Shown here one piece after another: positions 49,283 through 58,310 of a DNA stretch of 64,000 nt. Each line of letters starts with the position of its first letter. Positions within the stretch are counted from its first letter, which is position 1. The notes under the pieces are model-generated. The model had not been told where the DNA came from. It did no database searches and saw only the letters and a list, made by a program, of their open reading frames with translations. A program made the position numbers and the translations under genes. The stretch is from assembly GCF_023155095.1 (NCBI RefSeq), contig NZ_JAKNDA010000004.1:62001-126000 (forward strand). The letters run 5' to 3'. Origin of the DNA: Idiomarina aminovorans. Lineage in GTDB: Bacteria > Pseudomonadota > Gammaproteobacteria > Enterobacterales > Alteromonadaceae.

Positions 49283-51325
49283 ATGTCAGCCGAAAAGCGC
49301 AAATGGCATTCTGCAATTTTATTCCCGGTATTTCTTCCTGCGGTTATTGTCATAGCTCTGCTGGTTATAGGCACTCTGAGTGCACCGCAGAAAGCCGGTG
49401 ATCTATTTGACTGGACACTAGCCGGTATCACCGACAACTTCGGTTGGTTCTATATGTTAGCGGTCGCGCTGTTTCTTATGTTCATTGTTGGCGTGGCCGT
49501 ATCAAACTGGGGGAAAATTAAGCTGGGTCCTGATCATTGTGAACCGGAATACAGCTTCACGTCCTGGTTTGCCATGCTTTTTTCCGCAGGTTACGGTATT
49601 GCTTTACTCTTTTTTGGCGTATCCGAACCCATATTGCATTACGCCGAGCCTCCTGCAGGAGCCGCTGAAACCGTCGGTTCGGCTAAACAAGCTATGCAAA
49701 TTGCCTATTTCCACTGGGGGTTCCACATTTGGGCAATTTATGGACTGGTGGGGTTGGTTCTGGCTTATTTTTCATTTCGCCATGGGTTACCGCTTACTAT
49801 GCGCTCTACTCTTTACCCACTTATCGGCGACAAAATCAACGGCCCAATTGGTCACACAATAGATACTTTTGCCATTCTCAGCACCATGTTTGGTATCGCC
49901 ACCACGCTTGGGCTTTCCGTTATTCAAATTAACGCCGGCCTCAATTACTTATGGGAAGACATTCCTGTCGGAACAATGATTCAGGTTGTTTCCATTGGTC
50001 TCATTACCTTAGCTGCAATAGCTTCAGTGGTCGCGGGTATGGATAAAGGGATAAAACGACTATCACTACTCAACATGACCCTGGTTATTTTTCTACTCCT
50101 GTTTGTTTTTATCGTTGGCCCGACCATTCATATTTTAGAAACTTTCCTGCAAAACACCGGAGCATATTTAAGTAACATTGTAGAACGAACCTTTAATTTG
50201 CAAGCCTATGAGCGCAGTGACTGGATTGGTAACTGGACTCTGTTTATCTTTGGCTGGACCATTGCATGGGCTCCGTTTGTGGGGCTGTTTATTGCCAAAA
50301 TCAGTCGCGGACGTACTATTCGTCAGTTTGTGTTCGGCGTTATGCTGGTACCGACTATCTTTACCTTCTTTTGGTTTGCCGTATTCGGTGATACAGCTTT
50401 AAGCATGATCATGAACCAAGGTTATAGCGCACTAATTACTGAAGTTCAGGATAATCAGGCAATAGCGCTGTTTAAACTGTACGAAAACTTACCAATGACC
50501 AGTATTTTAAGCTTTCTGACGGTATTATTAATCATTACCTTTTTCGTTACCTCGTCAGATTCCGGCTCCTTGGTTATCGATTCTTTATCCTCGGGCGGTA
50601 TGATGGAAACCCCGGTTTGGCAACGTGTTTTTTGGGCAAGCACAGAAGGAATTGTTGCTTCAGTGCTGCTGATTGCCGGGGGTTTAGGGGCGCTGCAGAC
50701 GGCTGCAATTACCAGTGCGTTACCTTTTGCCATCATTATTTTGATCTCAGCGGCAGGTATGTGGCGCGCTTTAGTCATTGAAGGGTATCAATCTAATAGT
50801 CTTCAAAGCCACCGTCACTCTCATCGCCAAGGGGTTAATGAAGGCCCCGATTACTGGAAGAAACGCCTGGCCGGTTTAGTTGACTTTCCGAATAAAGCAT
50901 CGGTGCTTGAGTTTATCAATGAGCCAGCCACAGAAAGTATGAAGAATGTCCGGGACGAATTAAAAACTCAGGACTGGCCGGCTGAATTTAAAACCGACGA
51001 GGAGCATAGCCGCATTATTCTCAATGTTAAACGAAATGATGATATTGATTTTTCTTACGAAATTCGTTTAAGAGACTATCTATTGCCGGAATTCGCTTTA
51101 AGTAACGACAAGAACAGAGAAGTGTATTATCGAGCGGAAGTTTTCCTTAGACAGGGCGGTCAGTCATACGATCTGTTCGGCTATGAGCCAACTGATATTA
51201 TCAATGACGTTATTAATCAGTTTGAAAACTATCTTCATTTCCGTCATCACAGTCCGGGCGTCTTGCCCTGGGACCTTGAAAAACACGACGAAGATTTAAA
51301 CGAAAACCTCGATACAAAAAAGTAA
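49283..51325 (+). CDS. BCCT-family betaine/choline/carnitine transporter (BetT-like)
   Basis: The 680-residue carrier has 12 transmembrane segments and the BCCT signature GWTIAWAPFVGLFIAKISRGR. The conserved GYGIALLFFGVSEP segment, helix 3, is also present. A soluble tail of about 170 residues follows the last helix, longer than in CaiT and like the regulatory tail of BetT-type sodium- or proton-coupled importers that are activated by osmotic stress. A role in glycine betaine or choline uptake fits a halophile. It ends with a strong terminator and is alone on its transcript. Confidence 0.88.
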   Translation: MSAEKRKWHSAILFPVFLPAVIVIALLVIGTLSAPQKAGDLFDWTLAGITDNFGWFYMLAVALFLMFIVGVAVSNWGKIKLGPDHCEPEYSFTSWFAMLFSAGYGIALLFFGVSEPILHYAEPPAGAAETVGSAKQAMQIAYFHWGFHIWAIYGLVGLVLAYFSFRHGLPLTMRSTLYPLIGDKINGPIGHTIDTFAILSTMFGIATTLGLSVIQINAGLNYLWEDIPVGTMIQVVSIGLITLAAIASVVAGMDKGIKRLSLLNMTLVIFLLLFVFIVGPTIHILETFLQNTGAYLSNIVERTFNLQAYERSDWIGNWTLFIFGWTIAWAPFVGLFIAKISRGRTIRQFVFGVMLVPTIFTFFWFAVFGDTALSMIMNQGYSALITEVQDNQAIALFKLYENLPMTSILSFLTVLLIITFFVTSSDSGSLVIDSLSSGGMMETPVWQRVFWASTEGIVASVLLIAGGLGALQTAAITSALPFAIIILISAAGMWRALVIEGYQSNSLQSHRHSHRQGVNEGPDYWKKRLAGLVDFPNKASVLEFINEPATESMKNVRDELKTQDWPAEFKTDEEHSRIILNVKRNDDIDFSYEIRLRDYLLPEFALSNDKNREVYYRAEVFLRQGGQSYDLFGYEPTDIINDVINQFENYLHFRHHSPGVLPWDLEKHDEDLNENLDTKK

Positions 51326-51339
51326 ACGCGCAGTAAAAG

Positions 51340-51363
51340 GCCGCTCCACCGGAGCGGCTTTTT
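51340..51363 (+). terminator. Intrinsic terminator after the BCCT gene
   Basis: An 8-bp stem (GCCGCTCC at 51340-51347 with GGAGCGGC at 51351-51358) with a 3-base loop is followed by five T residues, 14 bases after the stop codon. This is a textbook rho-independent terminator. Confidence 0.9.
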
Positions 51364-51437
51364 AGTGGTCGGACTGTTGATAGCTTCAGACATGTGCGAG
51401 AATTACCGTATTGTCAGTATGGAGTTTAACGATCACT

Positions 51438-52328
51438 ATGGAACGTGTTGATACCAGCCCACAGAAGCTCGCCCCGATGCCGGGCATGCTGCTACGTTCT
51501 TTACTGACCTTGAAACGCAGAGATAACGCTCAAACAGAGTCAGAGACTTTGCTTAAAGAGTACTCCATTGCGGCTCCTACCGCTAAGCACCTGAGCCATT
51601 ACCATCAAGCATTCAACGGTTTCGTTAGCGATATTCCTTTAGCTATGCTGTATTGCATCGCTCAAAGAGCACACTTATCGCAAATGCTGGATGACAGTTT
51701 CCCCTGGCCAGCACCCGGATTAGTTCACGTTAGTAATAAAATAGAACGTCACCAGATTATTTCTACACAAGCACCTTTTCAACTTGTTTCGACCGTCACA
51801 GTTCCCAAACGTGGCCCGGATGTTTCGCCACGACGTTTACGCCCGCGGTTTGTGGTTGAGTTTTGGCAGAATAACGAAAAGGTAGCAACCTGCTCGAGTG
51901 TCTACCAGGTTATGAATGGTCAAAACCCGGGCCCGGCCAAAAAGACAGCGCCCCCAATAAAATCATTTAAGCCGGAAACAGGCTGGAAAAACCTGAGCCA
52001 CTGGCAATTGGGTAGTGGCATGGGCAGGCGCTATGCACGCGTCTCTGGTGACTTTAACCCGATTCATTTACATCCACTGGTTTCGCGTTGGTTTGGATTT
52101 AAAACACCGATTATTCATGGCATGTACATGATGGCAAGAGCTCAGGCTGAGCTGGAAAAGCGTCAGCAAAAAGCGGTGACTTATATTGAAGTGGCTTTCA
52201 AACGTCCGGTTATTCTGCCTGCACGAGTGCAGTTATGGGCATGCGAAGAAGCTGACAAAACAAAGTATGAGGTTCGCAGTAGCGACCATACGTCGTTAAA
52301 ATTAGAAGGGTCAGTCCGCTTTGACTGA
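51438..52328 (+). CDS. MaoC-like hotdog-fold dehydratase/hydratase
   Basis: The 296-residue protein has the hydratase-2 motif in the C-terminal half: SGDFNPIHLHPLVSRWFGFKTPIIHGMYM, with the catalytic Asp and His. The N-terminal half looks like a degenerate hotdog repeat, giving a double-hotdog protein like some (R)-enoyl-ACP/CoA hydratases. The substrate is a CoA or ACP thioester; chain length is not shown. The frame is open from a TTG at 51411, but the ATG at 51438 has GGAG in front. It lies between the BCCT carrier and a convergent amidohydrolase with no obvious partner gene. Confidence 0.82.
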   Translation: MERVDTSPQKLAPMPGMLLRSLLTLKRRDNAQTESETLLKEYSIAAPTAKHLSHYHQAFNGFVSDIPLAMLYCIAQRAHLSQMLDDSFPWPAPGLVHVSNKIERHQIISTQAPFQLVSTVTVPKRGPDVSPRRLRPRFVVEFWQNNEKVATCSSVYQVMNGQNPGPAKKTAPPIKSFKPETGWKNLSHWQLGSGMGRRYARVSGDFNPIHLHPLVSRWFGFKTPIIHGMYMMARAQAELEKRQQKAVTYIEVAFKRPVILPARVQLWACEEADKTKYEVRSSDHTSLKLEGSVRFD

Positions 52329-52341
52329 CCCTGACCACTTA

Positions 52342-53616
52342 TTACTGGTGCTTATAAACCTGACCGTCTTTCATCACAAAGCTAAGATTCTGCAATAACG
52401 TAATATCATCTAAAGGATTACCTTTTACCGCGACAATATCCGCCAGCTTACCCTGTTCAAGATGACCAATGTTGTTGTTTTTAAGAAACGTCGCTGCAAT
52501 TGATGTTGCGGACTGAATGGCCTCAGCTTCCGGTACACCGGCCTCAACCATATATTGAAACTCCAGGGCGTTGTCACCATGCGCTGATACACCACTGTCT
52601 GTACCAAAGGCAAAGTTCACTCCCGCTTTATAAGCTTTTGCAAAAGTATCCTGAATTTGAGGACCTATTGCACGCGCCTTGGGTCTGACAACCTCCGGGA
52701 AGTAGCCATCAATCTCAGCTTTTTCGGCAACAAACTTTCCGGCCGTAATAGTAGGAATCAGATAAGTGCCACGTTCTTTCATTGCCGCTATCACTTCATC
52801 GTCCATATAGGTGCCATGTTCAACCGATGCAATTCCAGCCTTAACAGCGCGCAACATACCGGCTTTACCATGAGCGTGTGCGGCAACATGAAAGTTGTAG
52901 TCGTCAGCTATATCAACCAATGCCTTGAGCTCGTCATCCGTAAACTGAGGATTGTCGCCGCTGCTGGCCATACTCAAAACTCCACCAGTTGCGGTGATTT
53001 TGATAAAATCAGCACCATCTTTGTAATGCTGACGCACAGCTTCACGTGCATCGGCGGCACTGTTAATTACACCATCTTTAGCGGTAGGCCGCCCCATTAA
53101 CTCTTCTTTCCAGCCATTAGTCGGGTCAGCATGACCGCCCGTAGTTGCCAGAGACTTTCCCGCCGAATAAATTCTTGGGCCCTCAACGACACCCGCATTC
53201 ACCGCATTACGCAGCGCAATTGTCACGTTGTCGGAACCTCCCGGGTTTCTTACGGTGGTAAACCCGGCGTTTAAGGTTTTCAAACCATAGTGCTGGGCTT
53301 TTAAGGCTAAATCGGCCGGGTTTTCAGTAAACTGCTTGATATAAGAATCAGGGCCCGACTGCCCGTCGAGATGCACGTGAAGATCAATAAAGCCCGGTAA
53401 GCAAGTATGCGTGCTTAAATCGGTTACTGAGGCGTCGCCACCTGGCCCATTCACCTTTATAGCGGTAATCTTGTTATCGGTCACTTCAATATAACGTTCA
53501 CCTGCCAGGCGTCCGCTGTCACTATCAAAAACATTTCCACAATGCAGCCACTCGCCCGCTTGTGCCGAATGCCCCGCCAAGGCTACTGTTAAACCCATCG
53601 CTATTTTTTTTAACAT
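52342..53616 (-). CDS. Exported amidohydrolase (imidazolonepropionase/prolidase-like)
   Basis: The 424-residue protein has a signal peptide (cut after HSAQA) and an amidohydrolase barrel. Metal ligands are visible in [10 protein letters not shown], a candidate carbamylated Lys in [29 protein letters not shown] and [12 protein letters not shown]. Such periplasmic metallohydrolases include Xaa-Pro/Xaa-Arg dipeptidases that degrade peptides. The precise substrate is unknown. It is convergent with the MaoC-like gene and lies 178 bases downstream of the MliC/META lipoprotein gene on the same strand. Confidence 0.85.
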   Translation of the reverse strand: MLKKIAMGLTVALAGHSAQAGEWLHCGNVFDSDSGRLAGERYIEVTDNKITAIKVNGPGGDASVTDLSTHTCLPGFIDLHVHLDGQSGPDSYIKQFTENPADLALKAQHYGLKTLNAGFTTVRNPGGSDNVTIALRNAVNAGVVEGPRIYSAGKSLATTGGHADPTNGWKEELMGRPTAKDGVINSAADAREAVRQHYKDGADFIKITATGGVLSMASSGDNPQFTDDELKALVDIADDYNFHVAAHAHGKAGMLRAVKAGIASVEHGTYMDDEVIAAMKERGTYLIPTITAGKFVAEKAEIDGYFPEVVRPKARAIGPQIQDTFAKAYKAGVNFAFGTDSGVSAHGDNALEFQYMVEAGVPEAEAIQSATSIAATFLKNNNIGHLEQGKLADIVAVKGNPLDDITLLQNLSFVMKDGQVYKHQ

Positions 53617-53708
53617 ACTGACCCCAAATATTCGTTCGACTCTTTCTATCTTTAATACTCCGAACCGAAACCAATTGCAACGATAGCAAGTGCCATTGCG
53701 ACCAAAGG

Positions 53709-53801
53709 TTAGTCTTTATCGACAGTTACCTGAACGGGTGTTCCCCAAAGCTCTCTGATTTGTGCGTCGTTTGTCAGTAATGAGACCCTAACCGTTAGTC
53801 G
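53709..53801 (-). other. Possible -1 frame extension of the MliC/META lipoprotein
   Basis: Four codons before the lipoprotein's stop codon lies A7, giving the slippery heptamer A AAA AAC (minus strand, 53807-53801). A -1 shift there opens a further 30 codons (from CGA at 53801 to TAA at 53709) with protein-like composition: RLTVRVSLLTNDAQI then [15 protein letters not shown]. The -1 frame has a stop just before the A tract and no start codon, so it can be read only by a frameshift or if the tract were eight A long. A 30-codon opening is not rare by chance. Confidence 0.3.
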
Positions 53802-54745
53802 TTTTTTTGCTTAAACACCATTTTACGACCTCCCCGGGTACTCAGTACCAAGCGACCGTTGTCATCAATATTAACGTGATAAACACGCTCCAGTACCTCA
53901 CTAAACTGTCTGGAAAGCTTATCTGCTGCATTGCTGCAAGCCATTTTAGTACTACCGGTTATTCTGAGCTGAGCCAGTTCACCGCCCATATTGTAGCTGC
54001 CGAAATAGCGATTACAGCCATTAAAACCGGCGAGTTGACTGTTTTCTAAAAACTGAATGGTTGCAGGCTTCGAGTTGAGTGCATAGTCTTCAAATTCAAC
54101 CAGTTCCCAGTTAGCTCCCTGCAGCAACCATTCGCTATCACCACCACAACCAGAATACATACGATCAGACTCTTGCAAATCCACTTGGTATGGATACAAA
54201 CGACCACTCATTGAATCGCGACAGAGTCTATCAATAACAATTAAGTGTTTATCGGTAGTCGATTCAATGCGCCACTCATAAGGCTGTTCTGACACAACTT
54301 CGGCTGGTTGTAAATCAATAATAGCTTCACTTGCCGGGGTCGTCAGCGCCATATGTTGTGGGTTTACTGCAACTTGCCAAAACGGCTCGTTCCCTCTGGC
54401 GGTAAAATGTTTGGGTAAGGTACCGCGCTCAACGCATAACGGCATTTCCTGGCCACGCCAGGTGATATCCGCTTCATTCCCTTTGCTCCAATACTGAGTA
54501 ACAGGCTCTTTCTCATTCGAGTAACGAGCGCCGGAACCGCTGACCGCCTGAGAAAGTGTTTCCAGCTCAGAGCCATAGTTGAGCAGAACGGTTTGCTCTT
54601 GTTGCAACACACTGAATTCACTGGCACCACATTGATAATAGGTTTCCGCGTTCTCTGCTGGCGATAAAAGTGCACAACCTGACAGCAGCATTGCAGCGAA
54701 AGTAGAGACACTTCCTTTAATAGTCATACCGGGCATACTTGCCAT
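53795..54745 (-). CDS. MliC-COG3650-META domain lipoprotein
   Basis: The 316-residue protein has a lipobox (MLLSGCALL), so it is a lipid-anchored envelope protein. Three domains follow: an MliC-like C-type lysozyme inhibitor domain (about residues 35-110; the SGSGARYSNE loop with the conserved Ser and Tyr), a COG3650-type beta domain (about 115-210; GNEPFWQVAVNP) and a META/HslJ domain (about 215-312; GANWELVEFE, then FNGCNRYFGSYNM). This suggests defence against lysozyme and envelope stress. The ATG at 54745 has CAGG close by; MTIKGS at 54727 is an alternative. The gene ends at a poly-A tract that might be a frameshift site. Confidence 0.82.
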   Translation of the reverse strand: MASMPGMTIKGSVSTFAAMLLSGCALLSPAENAETYYQCGASEFSVLQQEQTVLLNYGSELETLSQAVSGSGARYSNEKEPVTQYWSKGNEADITWRGQEMPLCVERGTLPKHFTARGNEPFWQVAVNPQHMALTTPASEAIIDLQPAEVVSEQPYEWRIESTTDKHLIVIDRLCRDSMSGRLYPYQVDLQESDRMYSGCGGDSEWLLQGANWELVEFEDYALNSKPATIQFLENSQLAGFNGCNRYFGSYNMGGELAQLRITGSTKMACSNAADKLSRQFSEVLERVYHVNIDDNGRLVLSTRGGRKMVFKQKND

Positions 54746-54755
54746 CCTGTTATTG

Positions 54756-54890
54756 TTAGCTGTTAAGGTAGGATTCTATAGAATGTGCAGGTAATTGCAC
54801 GAGCTCCTCAAATTCTTTTTGATGAATTGGTTTTGAAAGAAGACAGTCTTGCCCTTCGATCATTTGATTAAATGAATGTGCTTGGCGCAT
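54756..54890 (-). CDS. Small ORF resembling the end of a receiver domain, perhaps a remnant
   Basis: A 44-codon ORF upstream of the MliC/META gene. Its middle (EGQDCLLSKPIHQKEFEELV) resembles the beta5-alpha5 end of response-regulator receiver domains, with the conserved Lys-Pro pair. The frame stays open for at least nine codons upstream of the ATG, then meets a stop. No phosphoacceptor Asp region is present, so this looks like a decayed remnant or chance similarity. No ribosome site is visible. It also overlaps the upstream region of the divergent TonB receptor. Confidence 0.3.
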   Translation of the reverse strand: MRQAHSFNQMIEGQDCLLSKPIHQKEFEELVQLPAHSIESYLNS

Positions 54891-54947
54891 AACTATTCTA
54901 AAAAACGATACTTTAAATTAAAAAAATAATAAAAATCTTTATTGCGA

Positions 54948-54976
54948 ATCATTCTTGTTTTAATTATCATTCTTGT
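54948..54976 (+). promoter_or_regulatory. Fur-like repeats upstream of the FecA-like receptor
   Basis: ATCATTCTTGT occurs twice, at 54948-54958 and 54966-54976, with an 18-base period; the second copy is preceded by AATT. The AGAATGATAATT reading on the other strand resembles one half of a Fur box (GATAATGATAATCATTATC). Position 55-80 bases before the receptor ATG suits an iron-repressed promoter. A long A/T-rich stretch (54915-54941) precedes them. Confidence 0.5.
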
Positions 54977-55029
54977 CACCTAATTCACGAAAACTTAAAT
55001 CACTTTTCAAAAAATAAGTTGACCCCAAT

Positions 55030-57168
55030 ATGAAAAAAACAATTTTAGCTAGCACCATACTTACCGCTCTTGCGGCTCCGGCATTGGCAAATAACGCCGC
55101 TGTTGTCGATACTGAAATTGAGCAAATCAAAATCATTGGCAATAAAGCCGATTCCCGCCAAATCGCAGGCTCTGGCGCTGTTGTCGATGAAGAACAAATG
55201 CGTATTGAAGTACCCAGCGATATTAATCAATTGATGAAAACTATCCCGGGTATTTACGTACGTGAAGAGGATGGCCAAGGCCTGCGTCCAAACATTGGTA
55301 TTCGTGCAGCAACTGCAAAGCGTGTCGAAAAGGTCACTCTGATGGAAGACGGCGTTATGATGGCGCCGGCTCCTTATTCCAACCCGGCGGCTTATTACTT
55401 CCCAACGACTTTCCGCATGTCATCGGTTGAAGTCCTAAAAGGCGCGCCGTTATTACGCCATGGCCCACAAACAACCGGTGGTGTTTTAAACTTAGTTTCA
55501 ACGCCGATTCCTGAAGACTTCAGCGGTCAGGTTTTGACTCAGTTTGGCGAGAACAGCAGTCGTGACATTCACGCTCATGTTGGCGGAACTGAAGGCCAGT
55601 GGGGCTTTTTACTAGAAACCGTTCAGCGCAGCAGCGACGGCTTTAAAAACATTGACCGCAGCAGTCGTGATACTGGCTTTGATATTGAAGACTACGTAGC
55701 CAAGCTTCAGTGGACCGGTGATCGCCAAAGCCTGCTGGCTAAAGTGCAGTATTCAGAAGAAATCTCCAATGAAACTTACCTCGGTTTAACAGACGCCGAT
55801 TTTGCTCAGAATGAAAATCGCCGTTATGGGCTGTCTGAAATTGATCAGATGGATAACTCGCATACCGGTTACAGCTTAAACTATGCCTTTGACGCAACCG
55901 ATAACCTAACCATCAATATTTTGGGTTACTACAACGAATTTGCCCGTAACTGGTTCAAACTCGATGGTGGCAATGCATACATCAACAACGCAAATAAGGG
56001 CGACGCGGATGCTTTAGCTATCTTACACGGCGTGCAGGACGAAGCAGGCTTAAACTACAAAAACAATAACCGAGCTTATGAGTCTAAAGGTGTTGAAGCC
56101 AACGCGCAGTTCGCTTTAGGCACTCATAATCTGGAAGTGGGGGTTCGTGATCATACCGACGAAATGGATCGCTTCCAGCCGGTTGAAATTTATGACCAGG
56201 TTAACGGCAGCCTCGTTTTTCAAGGCGAAGTTATGCCAAGCGGTGGCAATAACCGTTTAGAAGGTGCTGATGCAACAAGCTTGTGGATCACTGACCAATG
56301 GCAGGCAACCGAAGATCTTAACGTGCACTTCGCACTGCGCTACGAAGACGTCGAGTCCTTTCGCAATCAGTTTGCCAATGCTTCACGTACAGAACTTGAC
56401 GGCACTCGTTCAAACGACAGCGACGAATGGTTACCGGGTGTTTCATTCACTTATGACGTGAACGACAACTGGCAAGTACTGGCTGGCGCGCACAAAGGAT
56501 TCTCACCGTTAGGTGGCGGCGCAAAAAATTTCCAGGAGCCAGAAACCAGCAACAACTACGAAGCCGGCCTTCGCTTTAATCAAGGCTCGTTCTTTGCAGA
56601 AGCTATAGGGTTCTACAGTGACTTCAGTAACAAAACGCAGCAATGCTCAATTTCTACCCCGTGTGATAACGGTGCTGAGTCCGGTTCTTTTGTGCTGGGT
56701 GAATCAACGGTAACCGGTCTGGAATTGCAGGCAAGTAACACATTTGAAGTCGGCCAGTTCCTTATGCCCGTTGATTTTGCTTATACCTACACTAAGGGTG
56801 AAATCAGTGAAGATAATGCGGTAAAAGGCTTTATCGACGGCGATGAGTTAAGTGATATTCCGCAAAACATCTTCAGCGTTCGCGTTGCTCTGGACAACAA
56901 CAACGGCTGGGTAAACTATGTCGTTGCCAAATACGCTGACGAAATGTGCGTTGATATTGGCTGTAACCGTGACAACAATCGCTTTAACAAAACCGAATCA
57001 CTGTTTGTGACTGATTTTGTCAGCCGTTATGAAGTTGACAGCAACATGGCGGTTTATTTCAAAGTTGAGAACTTGTTCGATCAGCAGAAAATTGTTGCTC
57101 GCTTACCTCACGGTGCGCGTCCAAACAAACCTCAAACCGCGTCTCTGGGCGTAGAATACTCGTTCTAA
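55030..57168 (+). CDS. TonB-dependent receptor, FecA-like (iron complex uptake)
   Basis: The 712-residue outer membrane receptor has a signal peptide (cut near PALA|NNA), a TonB-box-like IEQIKIIGNK and a plug with GLRPNIGIRAATAKRVEKVTLMEDG and VEVLKGAPLLRHGPQTTGGVLNLV. The barrel ends in Phe (SLGVEYSF). The RAATAKRVEKV plug type is shared with FecA-like receptors for ferric citrate and similar chelates. A late loop contains Cys pairs (DEMCVDIGCNRD; QQCSISTPCDNG), likely disulfides. Fur-like repeats lie upstream, supporting an iron role. No FecIR or ABC permease genes are adjacent. Confidence 0.88.
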   Translation: MKKTILASTILTALAAPALANNAAVVDTEIEQIKIIGNKADSRQIAGSGAVVDEEQMRIEVPSDINQLMKTIPGIYVREEDGQGLRPNIGIRAATAKRVEKVTLMEDGVMMAPAPYSNPAAYYFPTTFRMSSVEVLKGAPLLRHGPQTTGGVLNLVSTPIPEDFSGQVLTQFGENSSRDIHAHVGGTEGQWGFLLETVQRSSDGFKNIDRSSRDTGFDIEDYVAKLQWTGDRQSLLAKVQYSEEISNETYLGLTDADFAQNENRRYGLSEIDQMDNSHTGYSLNYAFDATDNLTINILGYYNEFARNWFKLDGGNAYINNANKGDADALAILHGVQDEAGLNYKNNNRAYESKGVEANAQFALGTHNLEVGVRDHTDEMDRFQPVEIYDQVNGSLVFQGEVMPSGGNNRLEGADATSLWITDQWQATEDLNVHFALRYEDVESFRNQFANASRTELDGTRSNDSDEWLPGVSFTYDVNDNWQVLAGAHKGFSPLGGGAKNFQEPETSNNYEAGLRFNQGSFFAEAIGFYSDFSNKTQQCSISTPCDNGAESGSFVLGESTVTGLELQASNTFEVGQFLMPVDFAYTYTKGEISEDNAVKGFIDGDELSDIPQNIFSVRVALDNNNGWVNYVVAKYADEMCVDIGCNRDNNRFNKTESLFVTDFVSRYEVDSNMAVYFKVENLFDQQKIVARLPHGARPNKPQTASLGVEYSF

Positions 57169-57192
57169 AAACCAGTCTCTCCCTGGTTCTTT

Positions 57193-57222
57193 ATAGCCCC
57201 ATTTTTATGGGGCTATTTTTTT
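57193..57222 (+). terminator. Terminator after the FecA-like receptor
   Basis: The stem ATAGCCCC/GGGGCTAT (57193-57200 with 57209-57216) with an 8-base loop is followed by six T. It lies 24 bases after the stop and just before the end of the convergent ATP-grasp gene. Confidence 0.88.
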
Positions 57223-57230
57223 GCCAACTC

Positions 57231-58178
57231 TTATTTAGCTAAGTTCACCAAATAATCGGCCAACGCACCCATTCCGGTTTTCTTAACACCGGCTTCACGC
57301 TCAGCACTTTGGTTATAATTGGTGTTGGTATTCACATCGTAAACGTAAAGCTCGCCTTTGGCGTCTTCGATAAATTCAATACCTGCCACATCAATGTCAT
57401 TGGCTTTTAGAAAAGCTTCCAGCGCGTAAACAATTTCGTGGTCATTAAAGCGCTGCGTAATAGTGAATTTATTGGGTTGATTGTCTTCAGCCGGAGTTTC
57501 GTCGGTTGGACAAAACGCATCATCCACGCTGCATACATCGGCCGGGCATAACTCAAAGCCCTGTTCTGTATTAACGTTAACCGCGTAAACAAACTTTTGA
57601 CCAACAAACTCACTGCGGGTAATGTGCGGCTGTTTCGGCTGAATGTACTCTTGTAAAAGCCAGATACCGTCTAAAGGTTCTTCATAATCATCGCTATCGA
57701 GGTAACTTTCCAGACCAGAAACATCATCAAACTTAATAACCCCTAAACCTTTACCGCCACGGTTAGGTTTTAAAATTAACGGCCACTGAGCAAATTTTTC
57801 AGCCGCTTGAGCAAGTAGCTCTTTGCCAACTACGGCCTGAGTTTTAGGTACGTTGAGCCCTGCTTTTTGCAGCGCGGCATACTGCGACAGCTTACAGACC
57901 TCCAGCGCCAGCACTCGGGTACCATTCACCACCGTTCGGTTATTATTTTCTAACCAGGTTAATGCCATACGAGTCAGCTCCGGTGCAAACCGGTGTCCTC
58001 GGGTATGCGACGAAGCACTCATGCGGTTGTAGTAAACCGCATCTTCCGGAAGCTCGGAAAAAGGAACAACTCCGCTGTCCAGAAACCATTCTTTCGCTTC
58101 TACGCCACACTTTTTAAACTCTGCTCTGAGCGGTACCAGCCACTCTTCATTTTCGTGCAGAATAACAATATCTCGCAT
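57231..58178 (-). CDS. RimK-like ATP-grasp ligase
   Basis: The 315-residue protein has the ATP-grasp fold: a nucleotide-binding segment LILKPNRGGKGLGVIKF, the lid and WLLQEYI hinge, a metal-binding ELYVYDVNTNTNYN at the C-terminus, and an N-terminal domain (HENEEWLVPL) like RimK/glutathione-synthase relatives. These join a carboxylate to an amine with ATP; RimK adds Glu residues. The substrate here is unknown. A ribosome site GAGG lies directly before the ATG and just after a 40-codon ORF. It is separated by about 2 kb from the poly-gamma-glutamate operon, a possible but unproven link. Confidence 0.82.
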   Translation of the reverse strand: MRDIVILHENEEWLVPLRAEFKKCGVEAKEWFLDSGVVPFSELPEDAVYYNRMSASSHTRGHRFAPELTRMALTWLENNNRTVVNGTRVLALEVCKLSQYAALQKAGLNVPKTQAVVGKELLAQAAEKFAQWPLILKPNRGGKGLGVIKFDDVSGLESYLDSDDYEEPLDGIWLLQEYIQPKQPHITRSEFVGQKFVYAVNVNTEQGFELCPADVCSVDDAFCPTDETPAEDNQPNKFTITQRFNDHEIVYALEAFLKANDIDVAGIEFIEDAKGELYVYDVNTNTNYNQSAEREAGVKKTGMGALADYLVNLAK

Positions 58179-58187
58179 GTAGACCTC

Positions 58188-58310
58188 TTAACGTCTCAGC
58201 TGATGTATCAGCAGAATCAAGACAATAAAAATAACGCCCGACAAAAACACCTGCCACGGCAAAAAACGGCCAACCCAAAACAATTGACCAAACCTATTAC
58301 GGGTACCCAT
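58188..58310 (-). CDS. Candidate 40-residue membrane peptide
   Basis: A 40-codon ORF ends 9 bases before the ATP-grasp gene, with that gene's GAGG ribosome site right after its TAA. The peptide (MGTRNRFGQLFWVGRFLPWQ then VFLSGVIFIVLILLIHQLRR) has a basic, aromatic N-terminus, one hydrophobic helix and a basic end, typical of small bitopic membrane proteins. No Shine-Dalgarno site is visible and an in-frame stop lies 21 bases upstream. An overlapping 61-codon frame in the same gap looks less protein-like. Conservation in relatives would be needed. Confidence 0.35.
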   Translation of the reverse strand: MGTRNRFGQLFWVGRFLPWQVFLSGVIFIVLILLIHQLRR

